Positions 6,945-12,926 of a DNA stretch of 12,926 bases are shown here, piece after piece. This DNA comes from Geminicoccaceae bacterium (lineage in GTDB: Bacteria; Pseudomonadota; Alphaproteobacteria; Geminicoccales; Geminicoccaceae): positions 1-12,926 of the forward strand of contig JAGREZ010000096.1 in NCBI GenBank assembly GCA_020446285.1, written 5' to 3'. How positions within the stretch are numbered: position 1 is the first letter of the stretch; each line of letters opens with the position of its first letter. The translations under genes were made by a program, and so were the position numbers. Below the pieces are notes generated by a model, which had not been told where the DNA came from, searched no databases, and worked only from the letters and a program-made list of their open reading frames with translations.

Positions 6945-7625
6945 ATGGGCGATGGTTTGAACGGGGCTATGATCGATCTTGCAGATGTGCATCTCAGCCT
7001 CGGCACTGGCGCGGCGCGGGTTCATATTCTGCGCGGCGCCGGCCTGCGCGTCGAGGCCGGAGCCGCGATTGGCCTGGTCGGCCCCAGCGGGTCGGGAAAA
7101 TCGAGCCTGCTCTCGGTTATCGCCGGGCTGGAGCGCCCCGATTCCGGCGCCGTGCATATTGCCGGCCAGGATATAACCGCCATGAACGAAGACGCGCTGG
7201 CGCTGTTTCGCGGCGGCCATATCGGCATCGTCTTTCAGTCTTTCCATCTTATCGCCAATATGACGGCGCTGGAAAATGTCGCCGTGCCGCTGGAATTTGC
7301 CGGGATCGCCGATCCCTTTGCCCGCGCCGAGGCCATGCTGTCCCGGGTCGGCCTGGCCGACCGCGCCGGCCATTATCCGGTTCAGCTTTCCGGCGGCGAG
7401 CAGCAGCGCGTGGCGCTTGCCCGCGCGCTGGCTCCGCGTCCCCGCCTGCTGCTTGCCGACGAGCCGACCGGCAATCTCGACCCGCGCACCGCCGACGAGG
7501 TCATGCGCCTGCTTCTCGATGTCTGCAGCGAAACCCGCGCCGCAGCACTGATCGCCACCCACAATCACGAACTCGCCGAACGCATGACCCGCACGCTGAT
7601 CGTGCAGGACGGGCGGCTGGTGTAG
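6945..7625 (+). CDS. ybbA: ABC transporter ATP-binding protein, YbbA/LolD family
   Basis: The 226-residue ATPase is complete: Walker A GPSGSGKS (46-53), Q-loop VFQSFH with Q98, signature LSGGEQQ (148-154), Walker B LLLADEP (168-174) with catalytic E173, D-loop GNLD and switch H206 in ATHNHE. The sequence is of the MacB/LolD type, whose members drive a four-helix FtsX-like permease; in the YbbA-YbbP case the substrate is unknown. ATG 6945 is given; ATG 6969 (residue 9, MIDLADVH) is a good alternative because homology starts there. The expected downstream permease ybbP is missing: only 46 bases follow before an unrelated convergent gene. Without a partner, the ATPase would have to work with a permease encoded elsewhere, or the contig is interrupted here. 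Confidence 0.93.
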   Translation: MGDGLNGAMIDLADVHLSLGTGAARVHILRGAGLRVEAGAAIGLVGPSGSGKSSLLSVIAGLERPDSGAVHIAGQDITAMNEDALALFRGGHIGIVFQSFHLIANMTALENVAVPLEFAGIADPFARAEAMLSRVGLADRAGHYPVQLSGGEQQRVALARALAPRPRLLLADEPTGNLDPRTADEVMRLLLDVCSETRAAALIATHNHELAERMTRTLIVQDGRLV

Positions 7626-7627
7626 CA

Positions 7628-7650
7628 GCGATCAGCGATCGCCGGGTTTT
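7628..7650 (+). terminator. Weak candidate intrinsic terminator after ybbA
   Basis: Two bases after the ybbA stop codon, GCGATC (7628-7633), a three-base loop AGC and GATCGC (7637-7642) form a perfect 6-bp hairpin, followed by CGGG and then TTTT (7647-7650). The gap between stem and T-run and the short T-run make this a weak terminator at best. It could act on ybbA, and the hairpin itself is symmetric, so it could also serve the opposing gene. Confidence 0.3.
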
Positions 7651-7671
7651 CGGGCGCTGACCGGGCGGGCT

Positions 7672-8007
7672 CTACAGCAACTGCCGCATGGAACGGTCGA
7701 TGGCCGAGAGAAGCAGGCTGTCCGGGTCGCTCAGGCAGTGGGCCTTCACCAGCTCGCCGAAGGCCTGCGAGAGATCGCCGCGATCCTCCGGCACCGTGAT
7801 TCCGCGCTTTTCGATCAGGTATTTCGTCATCTCGGTGACGAGCGCCACGGCCTTCTGCTCGTCCTCGCCAACCTGCTGATGCGCCTCCGCGCAGCTGAGA
7901 TAGAGAATGTCGAGAAGGTTGTCACCGTCGTCTGCGGCCCTGGCCGATGCCGTCAGGGCGAGAAGAGCGGCCGCGGCGAGTGTCGCACGGGTCAGGAACA
8001 GGGGCAT
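7672..8007 (-). CDS. Small exported HdeA-like protein with two cysteines, function unknown
   Basis: The 111-residue precursor has a clear signal peptide (basic start, hydrophobic 9-20, likely cleavage after ASARA at about 24). The mature protein of about 87 residues is predicted mostly helical and has exactly two cysteines, C39 in LYLSCAEAH and C91 in LVKAHCLSDPDSLLLSAI. This spacing and the C-terminal pattern (helix, Cys, Pro-Asp, Leu-rich helix) resemble HdeA-type periplasmic acid-stress chaperones, where the two cysteines form one disulfide. The resemblance is from pattern alone and other small helical periplasmic families are possible. The start at 8007 has an excellent AAAGGA site 7 bases upstream; an in-frame ATG at 8040 would add 11 residues. 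It follows the glycine-zipper gene by 33 bases and is probably co-transcribed with it. Confidence 0.75.
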   Translation of the reverse strand: MPLFLTRATLAAAALLALTASARAADDGDNLLDILYLSCAEAHQQVGEDEQKAVALVTEMTKYLIEKRGITVPEDRGDLSQAFGELVKAHCLSDPDSLLLSAIDRSMRQLL

Positions 8008-8040
8008 GATTTTGTCCTTTCGGGAGGAGATCGGCTGCAT

Positions 8041-8370
8041 TCAGTCCATCAGGTCGCCGATGATCGCGCCGCCGGCGCCGCCATAGAGCCCGCCCTTGAG
8101 CGCGCCATCGAGCCCGCCGGTCAGCGCACCGACCCCGGCACCGACCGCAGCGCCGGTCAGCGCATCCTTGCGCGCCTTGCGGCTCTTGATGACGGCACCT
8201 GCACCGGCACCGAGAAAGCCACCCTTGAGCGCACCCTTGACGCCATCGCCGAGAAGCGCGCCGGCGCCAGCGCCGACGACGGCACCAGCGGCAGTCTGCG
8301 CCATCGCGGCCGGTGCCGCGAGCACCAGTGCCGCGGCGAACAGGATCGGTGCTCCCTTGCGGATCATCAT
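8041..8370 (-). CDS. Exported double glycine-zipper protein
   Basis: The 109-residue protein has a signal peptide (MMIRKG, hydrophobic 8-20, likely cleavage after PAAMA at about 24). The rest is dominated by Gly and Ala in GxxxG/GxxxA spacing. It contains two similar units, residues 29-61 and 73-104, each beginning GAxVGAGxGAL, passing GALKGG and ending GAVI or GAII, joined by a basic linker (KSRKARKD). Each unit could form a membrane hairpin, as in glycine-zipper 2TM outer-membrane or lipoprotein-like families, but no lipobox Cys is present. ATG 8370 was chosen because AGGGAG lies 6 bases upstream; ATG 8367 is the adjacent option. It is the first gene of a pair with the HdeA-like protein; its role in the envelope is unknown. 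Confidence 0.8.
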   Translation of the reverse strand: MMIRKGAPILFAAALVLAAPAAMAQTAAGAVVGAGAGALLGDGVKGALKGGFLGAGAGAVIKSRKARKDALTGAAVGAGVGALTGGLDGALKGGLYGGAGGAIIGDLMD

Positions 8371-8439
8371 GAGCGGCTCCCTTGCGTCGGCCATTCCGGT
8401 ACGGGCCGATCGGTGTTCGAGACGATTCTTGCACATGAC

Positions 8440-8468
8440 TGCATACCGCCCGGACGGACGCGCATCAA
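8440..8468 (-). promoter_or_regulatory. Weak candidate promoter for the glycine-zipper / HdeA-like pair
   Basis: In the 142-base gap between the cobB stop and the glycine-zipper start, the minus strand has TTGATG (8463-8468) and, 17 bases on, TATGCA (8440-8445). Spacing is ideal but the hexamers match only partly (four and three of six). Transcription would start near 8432, about 60 bases before the ATG at 8370. Read-through from cobB is the alternative. Confidence 0.22.
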
Positions 8469-8512
8469 GATCCGCAGCGCACGGATCCACAGCACCCCGC
8501 CCACCTGCGCGC

Positions 8513-9835
8513 TCATGCCCCGGCGCGGTCGATGACATGGACGAACGAGCCCATGATCCGGCCCTCGCGAAGGCCCGTCGCGCCGAGATCCGTACCTTCG
8601 GCATCCTCCGCGAGGAAGAGCGCCTCGCCCGGCCCGGCACTGACGGTCGTCGCATAGTGGAATTCGTGGCCCGTCAGCGTGAACGGCCAGGGAGTGCCGG
8701 CGAGCGGCCGGAGACGGCGATAGCCGAGTTGCCTGCGACGCTCCCGAAACGAGGTTTCGAGCGGAAGGAGGCCGAGCATCGGCCATGTTCGCCCATCGGC
8801 ATCCGTCAGATGCCGCCCGAGGGTCATGTAGCCGCCGCATTCGCCATAGACGAGACCGTCGAAAGCGCGCATCGCCGCGTGAAAGCGGCCGGCATTGGCG
8901 AGCGTTCCGGCATGGAGCTCGGGATAGCCGCCCGGAAGGAAGACGGCATCGCAACCGGGTTCCGGCACCTCGTCGGCAAGCGGCGAGAAGAAGGAGAGTT
9001 CACCACCTGCCTGCCGCCAGTCGTCGAGCATGTGCGGATAGGTGAAGGAGAAGGCTGTATCGCGGGCGATCGCCGTACGCTGTCCGGGTGGCGGAAGGCC
9101 TGCCCCTTCCCCGGATCCGCTCCCGGCCGGCCGCCGCGCGAGGTCGAGAAGAAGGTCGAGATCGACCGAACGTTCGACGAGCCTTGCGGCATGGGCGATG
9201 AACCCGGCGAGCGCGTCATGCTCTCCCGCCTGCACGAGCCCGAGATGCCTCGATGGCAGGACGAGGCCCGCATCGCGCACGAGACTGCCCGCCACCGGAA
9301 TTCCGCTTGCGCAGAGCGCCTTGCGGAGCATGGTTTCGTGACGGGCGGAGCCGACATTGTTCAGGATGACGGCGGAAATATCGACATCCGCACGGTGCCG
9401 GGCGAATCCCTCGACCAGCGGTGCGACGGAATGGCTCATGCGACCGCAATCGACAGTGAGAACCACGGGCAGGCGCAGGATCGACGCGAGATCGGCGCAG
9501 CCGCCGCGCCCGTCGGGCGGAGCACCGTCGAAGAGCCCCATGGCTCCCTCGACGATCAAAAGGTCACCGTCGAGGCCCGCCACGAGACCGGCGATGCGCG
9601 CGGGCGTCATCGCGAACGCATCGAGATTGACGCTGCGCTGGCCGCTCGCCGCCTCATGAAAGCGCGGGTCGATATAGTCGGGTCCGCTCTTTGCCGAGGC
9701 GGTGCGAATGCCCTTTTCCCGCGTGGCCCGCAGCAGGCCGAGCGTGACCAGCGTCTTGCCCGAACCCGATGACGGTGCCGCGATGACGAGGCCGCGCATG
9801 CCCTCCGGCGATCCGTTCACCCGGCATCCGGCCAT
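8513..9835 (-). CDS. cobB: Cobyrinate / hydrogenobyrinate a,c-diamide synthase
   Basis: The 440-residue protein has the two-domain layout of CobB/CbiA. The N-terminal domain is an ATP-dependent synthetase: P-loop APSSGSGKT (20-28), KSGPDYIDPRFH (49-60), VEGAMGLFDG (95-104). The C-terminal domain is a class I glutamine amidotransferase-like domain: PGGYPELHA, nucleophile C333 in YGECGGYM, GHEFHYAT (389-396) and H433 in GSFVHVID. It amidates the a and c side chains of the corrin ring using glutamine and ATP. The start is ambiguous: ATG 9835 with GGAAG upstream overlaps cobA by 19 bases; GTG 9820 forms a GTGA overlap with the cobA stop; ATG 9799 is where family homology begins but its GGAGGG site is only one base away. 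It is translated after cobA in one operon. Confidence 0.95.
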   Translation of the reverse strand: MAGCRVNGSPEGMRGLVIAAPSSGSGKTLVTLGLLRATREKGIRTASAKSGPDYIDPRFHEAASGQRSVNLDAFAMTPARIAGLVAGLDGDLLIVEGAMGLFDGAPPDGRGGCADLASILRLPVVLTVDCGRMSHSVAPLVEGFARHRADVDISAVILNNVGSARHETMLRKALCASGIPVAGSLVRDAGLVLPSRHLGLVQAGEHDALAGFIAHAARLVERSVDLDLLLDLARRPAGSGSGEGAGLPPPGQRTAIARDTAFSFTYPHMLDDWRQAGGELSFFSPLADEVPEPGCDAVFLPGGYPELHAGTLANAGRFHAAMRAFDGLVYGECGGYMTLGRHLTDADGRTWPMLGLLPLETSFRERRRQLGYRRLRPLAGTPWPFTLTGHEFHYATTVSAGPGEALFLAEDAEGTDLGATGLREGRIMGSFVHVIDRAGA

Positions 9836-10689
9836 TGGCGGCTTCCGAGCGGATCGAGCGAGCGTGGCCGTTCACCGTGCAACTGGCCGAGCCAGTCGAG
9901 CGCCTGGCGCATGAGCACGACGGGTCCGACGCAGATGATGGCCGGCGCCTCGATGGCGAACCGCTCGACATCTTCCGCTGCCCGGCCGAGATCGGTCTCG
10001 TGCACCGCCTGCGTCGGCAGGCTCGCATCGCTGACGATGGCGACGGGTTCGCGGGGATCGCGCCCGGCTGCGATCAGTTCGCCGGTGATGGTCGAAAGAT
10101 GGCGAATGGCCATGTAGATCACGAGTACGGGCGAGCCCCTCGCCACCGCCCGCCAGTCGATCCTGGACGGCGTCATGCCGCTCTGGTCGTGGCCGGTGAT
10201 GAAGGTGACAGCCTGATTGACGTCACGGTGGGTGACCGGGATGCCGGCATAGGCGAGCCCGCCGATCCCCGCCGAAATGCCGGGAACGATGCGGATCGGC
10301 ACACCGGCGCCGACCAGCGCCAGCGCTTCCTCGCCGCCGCGTCCGAAGACGAACGGATCGCCGCCCTTGAGCCTCAGCACCCGCTTTCCCGCACGCGCAA
10401 GCTCGATCAGCCGCAGGGAAATGTCTCGCTGGCTGACCGACGGCTTGCCGCCGCGCTTGCCCGCATATTCGATCTCGCACCCCTCGCGGGCAAAGGCGAG
10501 AATGCGCCTGTCCACGAGCGCGTCATAGACGATCACGTCCGCCTGCCCGAGCGCATGCAGCGCATGCAGCGTCAACAGCCCCGGATCGCCCGGCCCCGCC
10601 CCCACGAGCCAGACATGGCCGGCCTGCAGGACAGGCCAGTCCATACCACTGCCGTCGGGATTACCGTGATGGTCGGTCAATTCGGTCAT
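9817..10689 (-). CDS. cobA: Uroporphyrinogen-III C-methyltransferase (SUMT)
   Basis: The 290-residue protein is a single SUMT domain without the CysG dehydrogenase/chelatase part. Visible motifs are GAGPGDPGLLT (30-40), RLKGGDPFVFGRGGEE (106-121), PGISA (136-140) and IPVTHRD (150-156), the SAM- and substrate-binding set of tetrapyrrole methylases. It converts uroporphyrinogen III to precorrin-2, the branch point to cobalamin and siroheme. Adjacent cobB, cbiD and cobK point to cobalamin. ATG 10689 has an AGAGAG site about 8 bases upstream; the first 20 residues before the domain are variable, and ATG at residue 16 is an alternative. It is divergent from cbiD across 64 bases and overlaps cobB. 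Confidence 0.96.
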   Translation of the reverse strand: MTELTDHHGNPDGSGMDWPVLQAGHVWLVGAGPGDPGLLTLHALHALGQADVIVYDALVDRRILAFAREGCEIEYAGKRGGKPSVSQRDISLRLIELARAGKRVLRLKGGDPFVFGRGGEEALALVGAGVPIRIVPGISAGIGGLAYAGIPVTHRDVNQAVTFITGHDQSGMTPSRIDWRAVARGSPVLVIYMAIRHLSTITGELIAAGRDPREPVAIVSDASLPTQAVHETDLGRAAEDVERFAIEAPAIICVGPVVLMRQALDWLGQLHGERPRSLDPLGSRQWPDAG

Positions 10690-10741
10690 GAATGGCTCTC
10701 TAGCAGCGTTGGGGAAGCTTCGGCAACGACGTGCGATCCTC

Positions 10742-10754
10742 TATACTCGCCGCA
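10742..10754 (+). promoter_or_regulatory. -10 element of cbiD suggesting a leaderless transcript
   Basis: TATACT (10742-10747, five of six matches to TATAAT) ends six bases before the ATG of cbiD at 10754, so transcription would start at or next to the A of the start codon. No ribosome-binding site is visible upstream of this ATG, consistent with leaderless translation. The -35 region is poor: TTCGGC (10719-10724) at 17 bases is the best fit. If the annotated ATG were wrong, this element would only be chance. Confidence 0.4.
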
Positions 10755-11791
10755 TGGCACGAAAGCCCGAAGGCGAACTCAGGACCGGCTTTACCACGGG
10801 CGCATGCGCCACCGCCGCCGCGCGCGCGGCCTTTCTCGCCCTGCGCGACGGTTTCTTTCCGCAAACGGTGCAGATCGAGCTGCCGCGCGGCCGGATCGTC
10901 GAATTCACACCGGAATACCCGTCACTCGGCAACGGCGAGGCGCGGGCCGGTGTCGTCAAGGATGCGGGCGACGATCCCGACGTCACCCACGGCGCGCTCA
11001 TCCTCGTGACCCTGCGGCGAACCGCACCCGGCAGCGGCACCGTCTTTCGCGCCGGCGAGGGGGTTGGAACGGTGACCCGCCCGGGACTTCCTGTTCCGCC
11101 CGGCGAACCCGCCATCAATCCAGTGCCGCGATCCATGCTCAGGGATGCCGTGGAACACGGAGATTTCGAGATCGAGATCGCCATTCCAGGGGGCGAGGAA
11201 CTGGCCCGGCAGACCTGGAACCCACGCCTCGGCATCGTGGGCGGTCTCTCCATCCTCGGCACCACCGGCATCGTCCGCCCGTTTTCCTGTTCGGCCTGGA
11301 TCGCGTCCATCCACCGGGGCGTGGATGTCGTCCGCGCGTCGGGCGAGCCCCATGCGGCCGGCTGCACCGGTGCTACATCGGAAAGGGCGGTACAGGAGCA
11401 TTTCGGTCTGCCGGATCATGCCATGCTGGACATGGGCGATTTCGCCGGCGGACTGCTCCGCTATGTCGCGAGACACCCGATCCCGCGCCTGACCATCGGC
11501 GGCGGCCTCGGCAAGCTGGCGAAGCTGGGCCAGGGTGCGCGCGACCTGCATTCATCGCGAAGCCGTGTGGATTTCGCCCGCCTCGCCGAACTGGCGGGAG
11601 ACCGGAGAATCGAAACCTGCGGAACCGTTCTCCACGCCTTCGAACTGGCCGGCCCGCCACTCGCCCGTGCCATCGCCCGCGCGGCATACGATCAGGCAAG
11701 CCTCATGCTCGACAATGACGGGATCGAACTCCAGATCGTTGCGACCGATCGCGCTGGCACGATCCTCGCCATCGCCGGTGCCGGAAGGTGA
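10754..11791 (+). CDS. cbiD: Cobalt-precorrin-5B (C1)-methyltransferase
   Basis: From ATG 10754 the protein has 345 residues. The family fingerprint is strong: GFTTGACATAAARAA (12-26) at the N-terminus, VGGLSILGTTGIVRPFS in the middle, CTGATSE, and a C-terminal GGGLGKLAKLGQGARDLHSSRSRVD split over the motif that in CbiD reads as GKLxKLxxG followed by HS and D. CbiD methylates C1 of the corrin precursor in the anaerobic route, taking the place of CobF of the aerobic route. In-frame ATG 10688 would overlap the cobA start and add 22 unconserved residues, so 10754 is preferred although it has no clear ribosome-binding site. It overlaps cobK by the GTGA arrangement. Confidence 0.95.
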   Translation: MARKPEGELRTGFTTGACATAAARAAFLALRDGFFPQTVQIELPRGRIVEFTPEYPSLGNGEARAGVVKDAGDDPDVTHGALILVTLRRTAPGSGTVFRAGEGVGTVTRPGLPVPPGEPAINPVPRSMLRDAVEHGDFEIEIAIPGGEELARQTWNPRLGIVGGLSILGTTGIVRPFSCSAWIASIHRGVDVVRASGEPHAAGCTGATSERAVQEHFGLPDHAMLDMGDFAGGLLRYVARHPIPRLTIGGGLGKLAKLGQGARDLHSSRSRVDFARLAELAGDRRIETCGTVLHAFELAGPPLARAIARAAYDQASLMLDNDGIELQIVATDRAGTILAIAGAGR

Positions 11792-12534
11792 GCCTCCTGC
11801 TCCTCGCCGGAACCCGCGAGGCGCGCGCGCTCGCCTTTGCTCTCCATGATGCTGGAATGCGTGATGCGATCGTCTCTCTTGCCGGCGAAACCCGCCACCC
11901 GGCAGCCTTCCCCTTTCCGCTGCGAAGGGGTGGCTTCGGCGGTGCCGCAGGCCTTGCGGCATTCATCCGCGAAAACCGCATCTCGCGCATCGTCGATGCC
12001 ACCCATCCGTTTGCCACATATCCCGAAATCGTCCGGAAAACCGCCATGCGGGCGGGAACGGATTATCTCCGCCTCCTCCGCCCGCCCTGGCCCGTACGCG
12101 ACGGCTGGCGGATCGCCGCTTCGCTCGACGAGGCATCGGCCGCCCTGCCGAAAGGTTGCCGTGCATTATTGGCAACCGGACGCAAGAGCCTGAAATTTTT
12201 TGAAGAAACCGATGCAGAATGGATTGGCCTGCGGATGATCGATCCACCCTCAGGGATCGGCCGGGATGGCCCCGTCCAGCCACTCGCCCTCACCCTGGAT
12301 GCGACGGTCGCCGACGAAATCGCGACGATGACTGCACATCGCGTCACCCATCTCGTCACGAAGAACTCCGGCGGATCGAACGGAACCGCCAGGCTGGATG
12401 CCGCCGAAGCACTTCGCCTGCAGGTCGTCATGGTCGCCCGGCCACACCATCCCGGCGCCGGCGCCGATGCCGTCACCACCGTCGAGGAAGCCTTTGCCGC
12501 ACTGATGGCGGCCGGCGCTCTCAGCGGTCGATGA
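11788..12534 (+). CDS. cobK: Precorrin-6A reductase (CobK/CbiJ family)
   Basis: The 248-residue protein shows the whole family pattern: LLLAGTREARALA (4-16) at the nucleotide-binding N-terminus, IVDATHPFA (68-76), RLLRPPW (95-101), LLATGRKSL (127-135), LVTKNSGG (189-196) and VVMVARP (213-219). It reduces precorrin-6A (or its cobalt form) to dihydro-precorrin-6 with NADPH. CobK and CbiJ cannot be told apart by motif alone. The start is GTG at 11788, overlapping the cbiD TGA as GTGA, with GGAAGG just upstream. Its last 14 bases overlap the end of the convergent transporter ATPase gene. Confidence 0.94.
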   Translation: MSLLLLAGTREARALAFALHDAGMRDAIVSLAGETRHPAAFPFPLRRGGFGGAAGLAAFIRENRISRIVDATHPFATYPEIVRKTAMRAGTDYLRLLRPPWPVRDGWRIAASLDEASAALPKGCRALLATGRKSLKFFEETDAEWIGLRMIDPPSGIGRDGPVQPLALTLDATVADEIATMTAHRVTHLVTKNSGGSNGTARLDAAEALRLQVVMVARPHHPGAGADAVTTVEEAFAALMAAGALSGR

Positions 12535-12926
12535 GTGCCGAGAACAGCCGCTGCCGATCAACCACACCCACCACCGTTCCATCATCATCCTCGACGATGA
12601 ACGGCCCATGGCCCCGCGCCGCGCAGGCGATCAACTCGCGCATCGCTGTTTCCGGCGAACAGGTCACGGCCGTGGGCGATGCGGTTCTGTCCGCGGTCAG
12701 TGCAGCGATGGCCGAAGCCCGTCCGGGCAGGTCTTCCGCGCCCACCGGACGCATCAGCGAGCGGGCACGAAAGACTCCGAGCGGGTTCACGTTGGCCACG
12801 AACTTCTGCACATAATCATTTGCCGGGGCTGAGATGATTTCCTCCGGCGTTCCCGCCTGGACGATGCGCCCTCCCTCCATGATGGCGATGCGGTTGCCGA
12901 GCTTGATCGCCTCGTCGAGATCGTGG
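12521..12926 (-). CDS. Glycine betaine/choline ABC transporter ATP-binding protein, C-terminal part (partial)
   Basis: Only the last 134 residues are in the window; the gene continues beyond the right edge. The visible part begins at the switch histidine (HDLDEAIKLGNRIAIM), then EGGRIVQAGTPEEI and PANDYVQKFV, a sequence typical of ProV/ChoV/OpuA-type ATPases. It is followed by an accessory region with one CBS-like unit (RELIACAARGHGPFIVEDD through DGTVVGVVDRQRL). Such ATPases energise uptake of betaine, choline or proline for osmoprotection or nutrition. The Walker A and signature motifs are off the window. Its stop (12521-12523) lies inside the 3' end of cobK. It is unlike the cobalamin genes in function, so it marks the edge of the cob block. 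Confidence 0.88.
   Translation of the reverse strand, partial: HDLDEAIKLGNRIAIMEGGRIVQAGTPEEIISAPANDYVQKFVANVNPLGVFRARSLMRPVGAEDLPGRASAIAALTADRTASPTAVTCSPETAMRELIACAARGHGPFIVEDDDGTVVGVVDRQRLFSALIDR

Noticed and set aside
6189..7568. Extended 459-residue reading of the tesA frame
   Set aside because: The extra N-terminal part runs antisense through ybbA, which has all ABC ATPase motifs, and shows no homology-like pattern before the signal peptide.
8371..8512. Possible riboswitch or small RNA between cobB and the glycine-zipper gene
   Set aside because: No B12-box-like sequence or convincing stem set was seen; it is downstream of cobB and not upstream of a cob gene.
8096..9772. Long open frame on the plus strand opposite cobB and the glycine-zipper gene
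   Set aside because: It is antisense to well-supported genes with full catalytic motifs; its translation is Arg/Pro/Ala-rich with no domain. Long antisense frames are usual in GC-rich DNA.
9835..11718. Very long open frame on the plus strand antisense to cobA and out of frame over cbiD
   Set aside because: It covers two genes with complete family signatures, and its translation is Arg-rich low complexity.
1..12926. CRISPR arrays, transposases, integrases or IS inverted repeats
   Set aside because: No regularly spaced repeats other than the short 13-bp array, and no recombinase or transposase motifs in any convincing coding region.

Overview
The window is GC-rich, densely coding DNA that looks like a chromosome segment from an alphaproteobacterium of the order Hyphomicrobiales (Rhizobiales). 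The evidence is an IalB-family invasion-associated protein next to rlmN, a tesA / ybbA divergent pair with thpR, phhB and a DUF1232 gene behind tesA, a cobB-cobA / cbiD-cobK cobalamin block, and a ProV/ChoV-type betaine importer ATPase. The genus cannot be read from the sequence.

Left part (1-3522). The window opens inside a tRNA-Ser gene (minus strand, only its 5' end) with a recognisable promoter. A small two-helix membrane protein (223-540, plus) meets, tail to tail with a 3-base gap, a minus-strand run: a SpoU/TrmH-type RNA methyltransferase, IalB, RlmN (23S rRNA and tRNA adenine C2 methylation) and a polytopic membrane protein coupled to rlmN by an ATGA overlap. Upstream of ialB there is a near-consensus CtrA-like motif.

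Middle part (3681-7625). A zinc-free quinone-oxidoreductase-type dehydrogenase runs plus-wise. It converges on a four-gene minus-strand unit: tesA (periplasmic SGNH esterase), thpR (2H RNA phosphodiesterase), phhB (pterin carbinolamine dehydratase) and a DUF1232 membrane protein. A four-copy 13-bp tandem repeat covers the stop codon of the last gene. Divergent from tesA is ybbA, a LolD-type ABC ATPase. Its usual permease partner ybbP is absent and the gene is followed directly by unrelated DNA.

Right part (7672-12926). Two small exported proteins, one HdeA-like with two cysteines and one double glycine-zipper, form a probable two-gene operon. Then come cobA-cobB (minus) and cbiD-cobK (plus), divergent across only 64 bp. 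They cover uroporphyrinogen III methylation, C1 methylation/ring contraction chemistry, precorrin-6A reduction and a,c-diamide synthesis in corrin-ring assembly. cobK overlaps by 14 bp, tail to tail, the end of a truncated betaine-transporter ATPase gene that runs off the window.

Most genes are ordinary core or pathway genes. The points that deserve a second look are the synteny break after ybbA (real rearrangement or chimeric assembly), the uncharacterised HdeA-like / glycine-zipper pair, the possibly leaderless cbiD, and the 13-bp tandem repeat.
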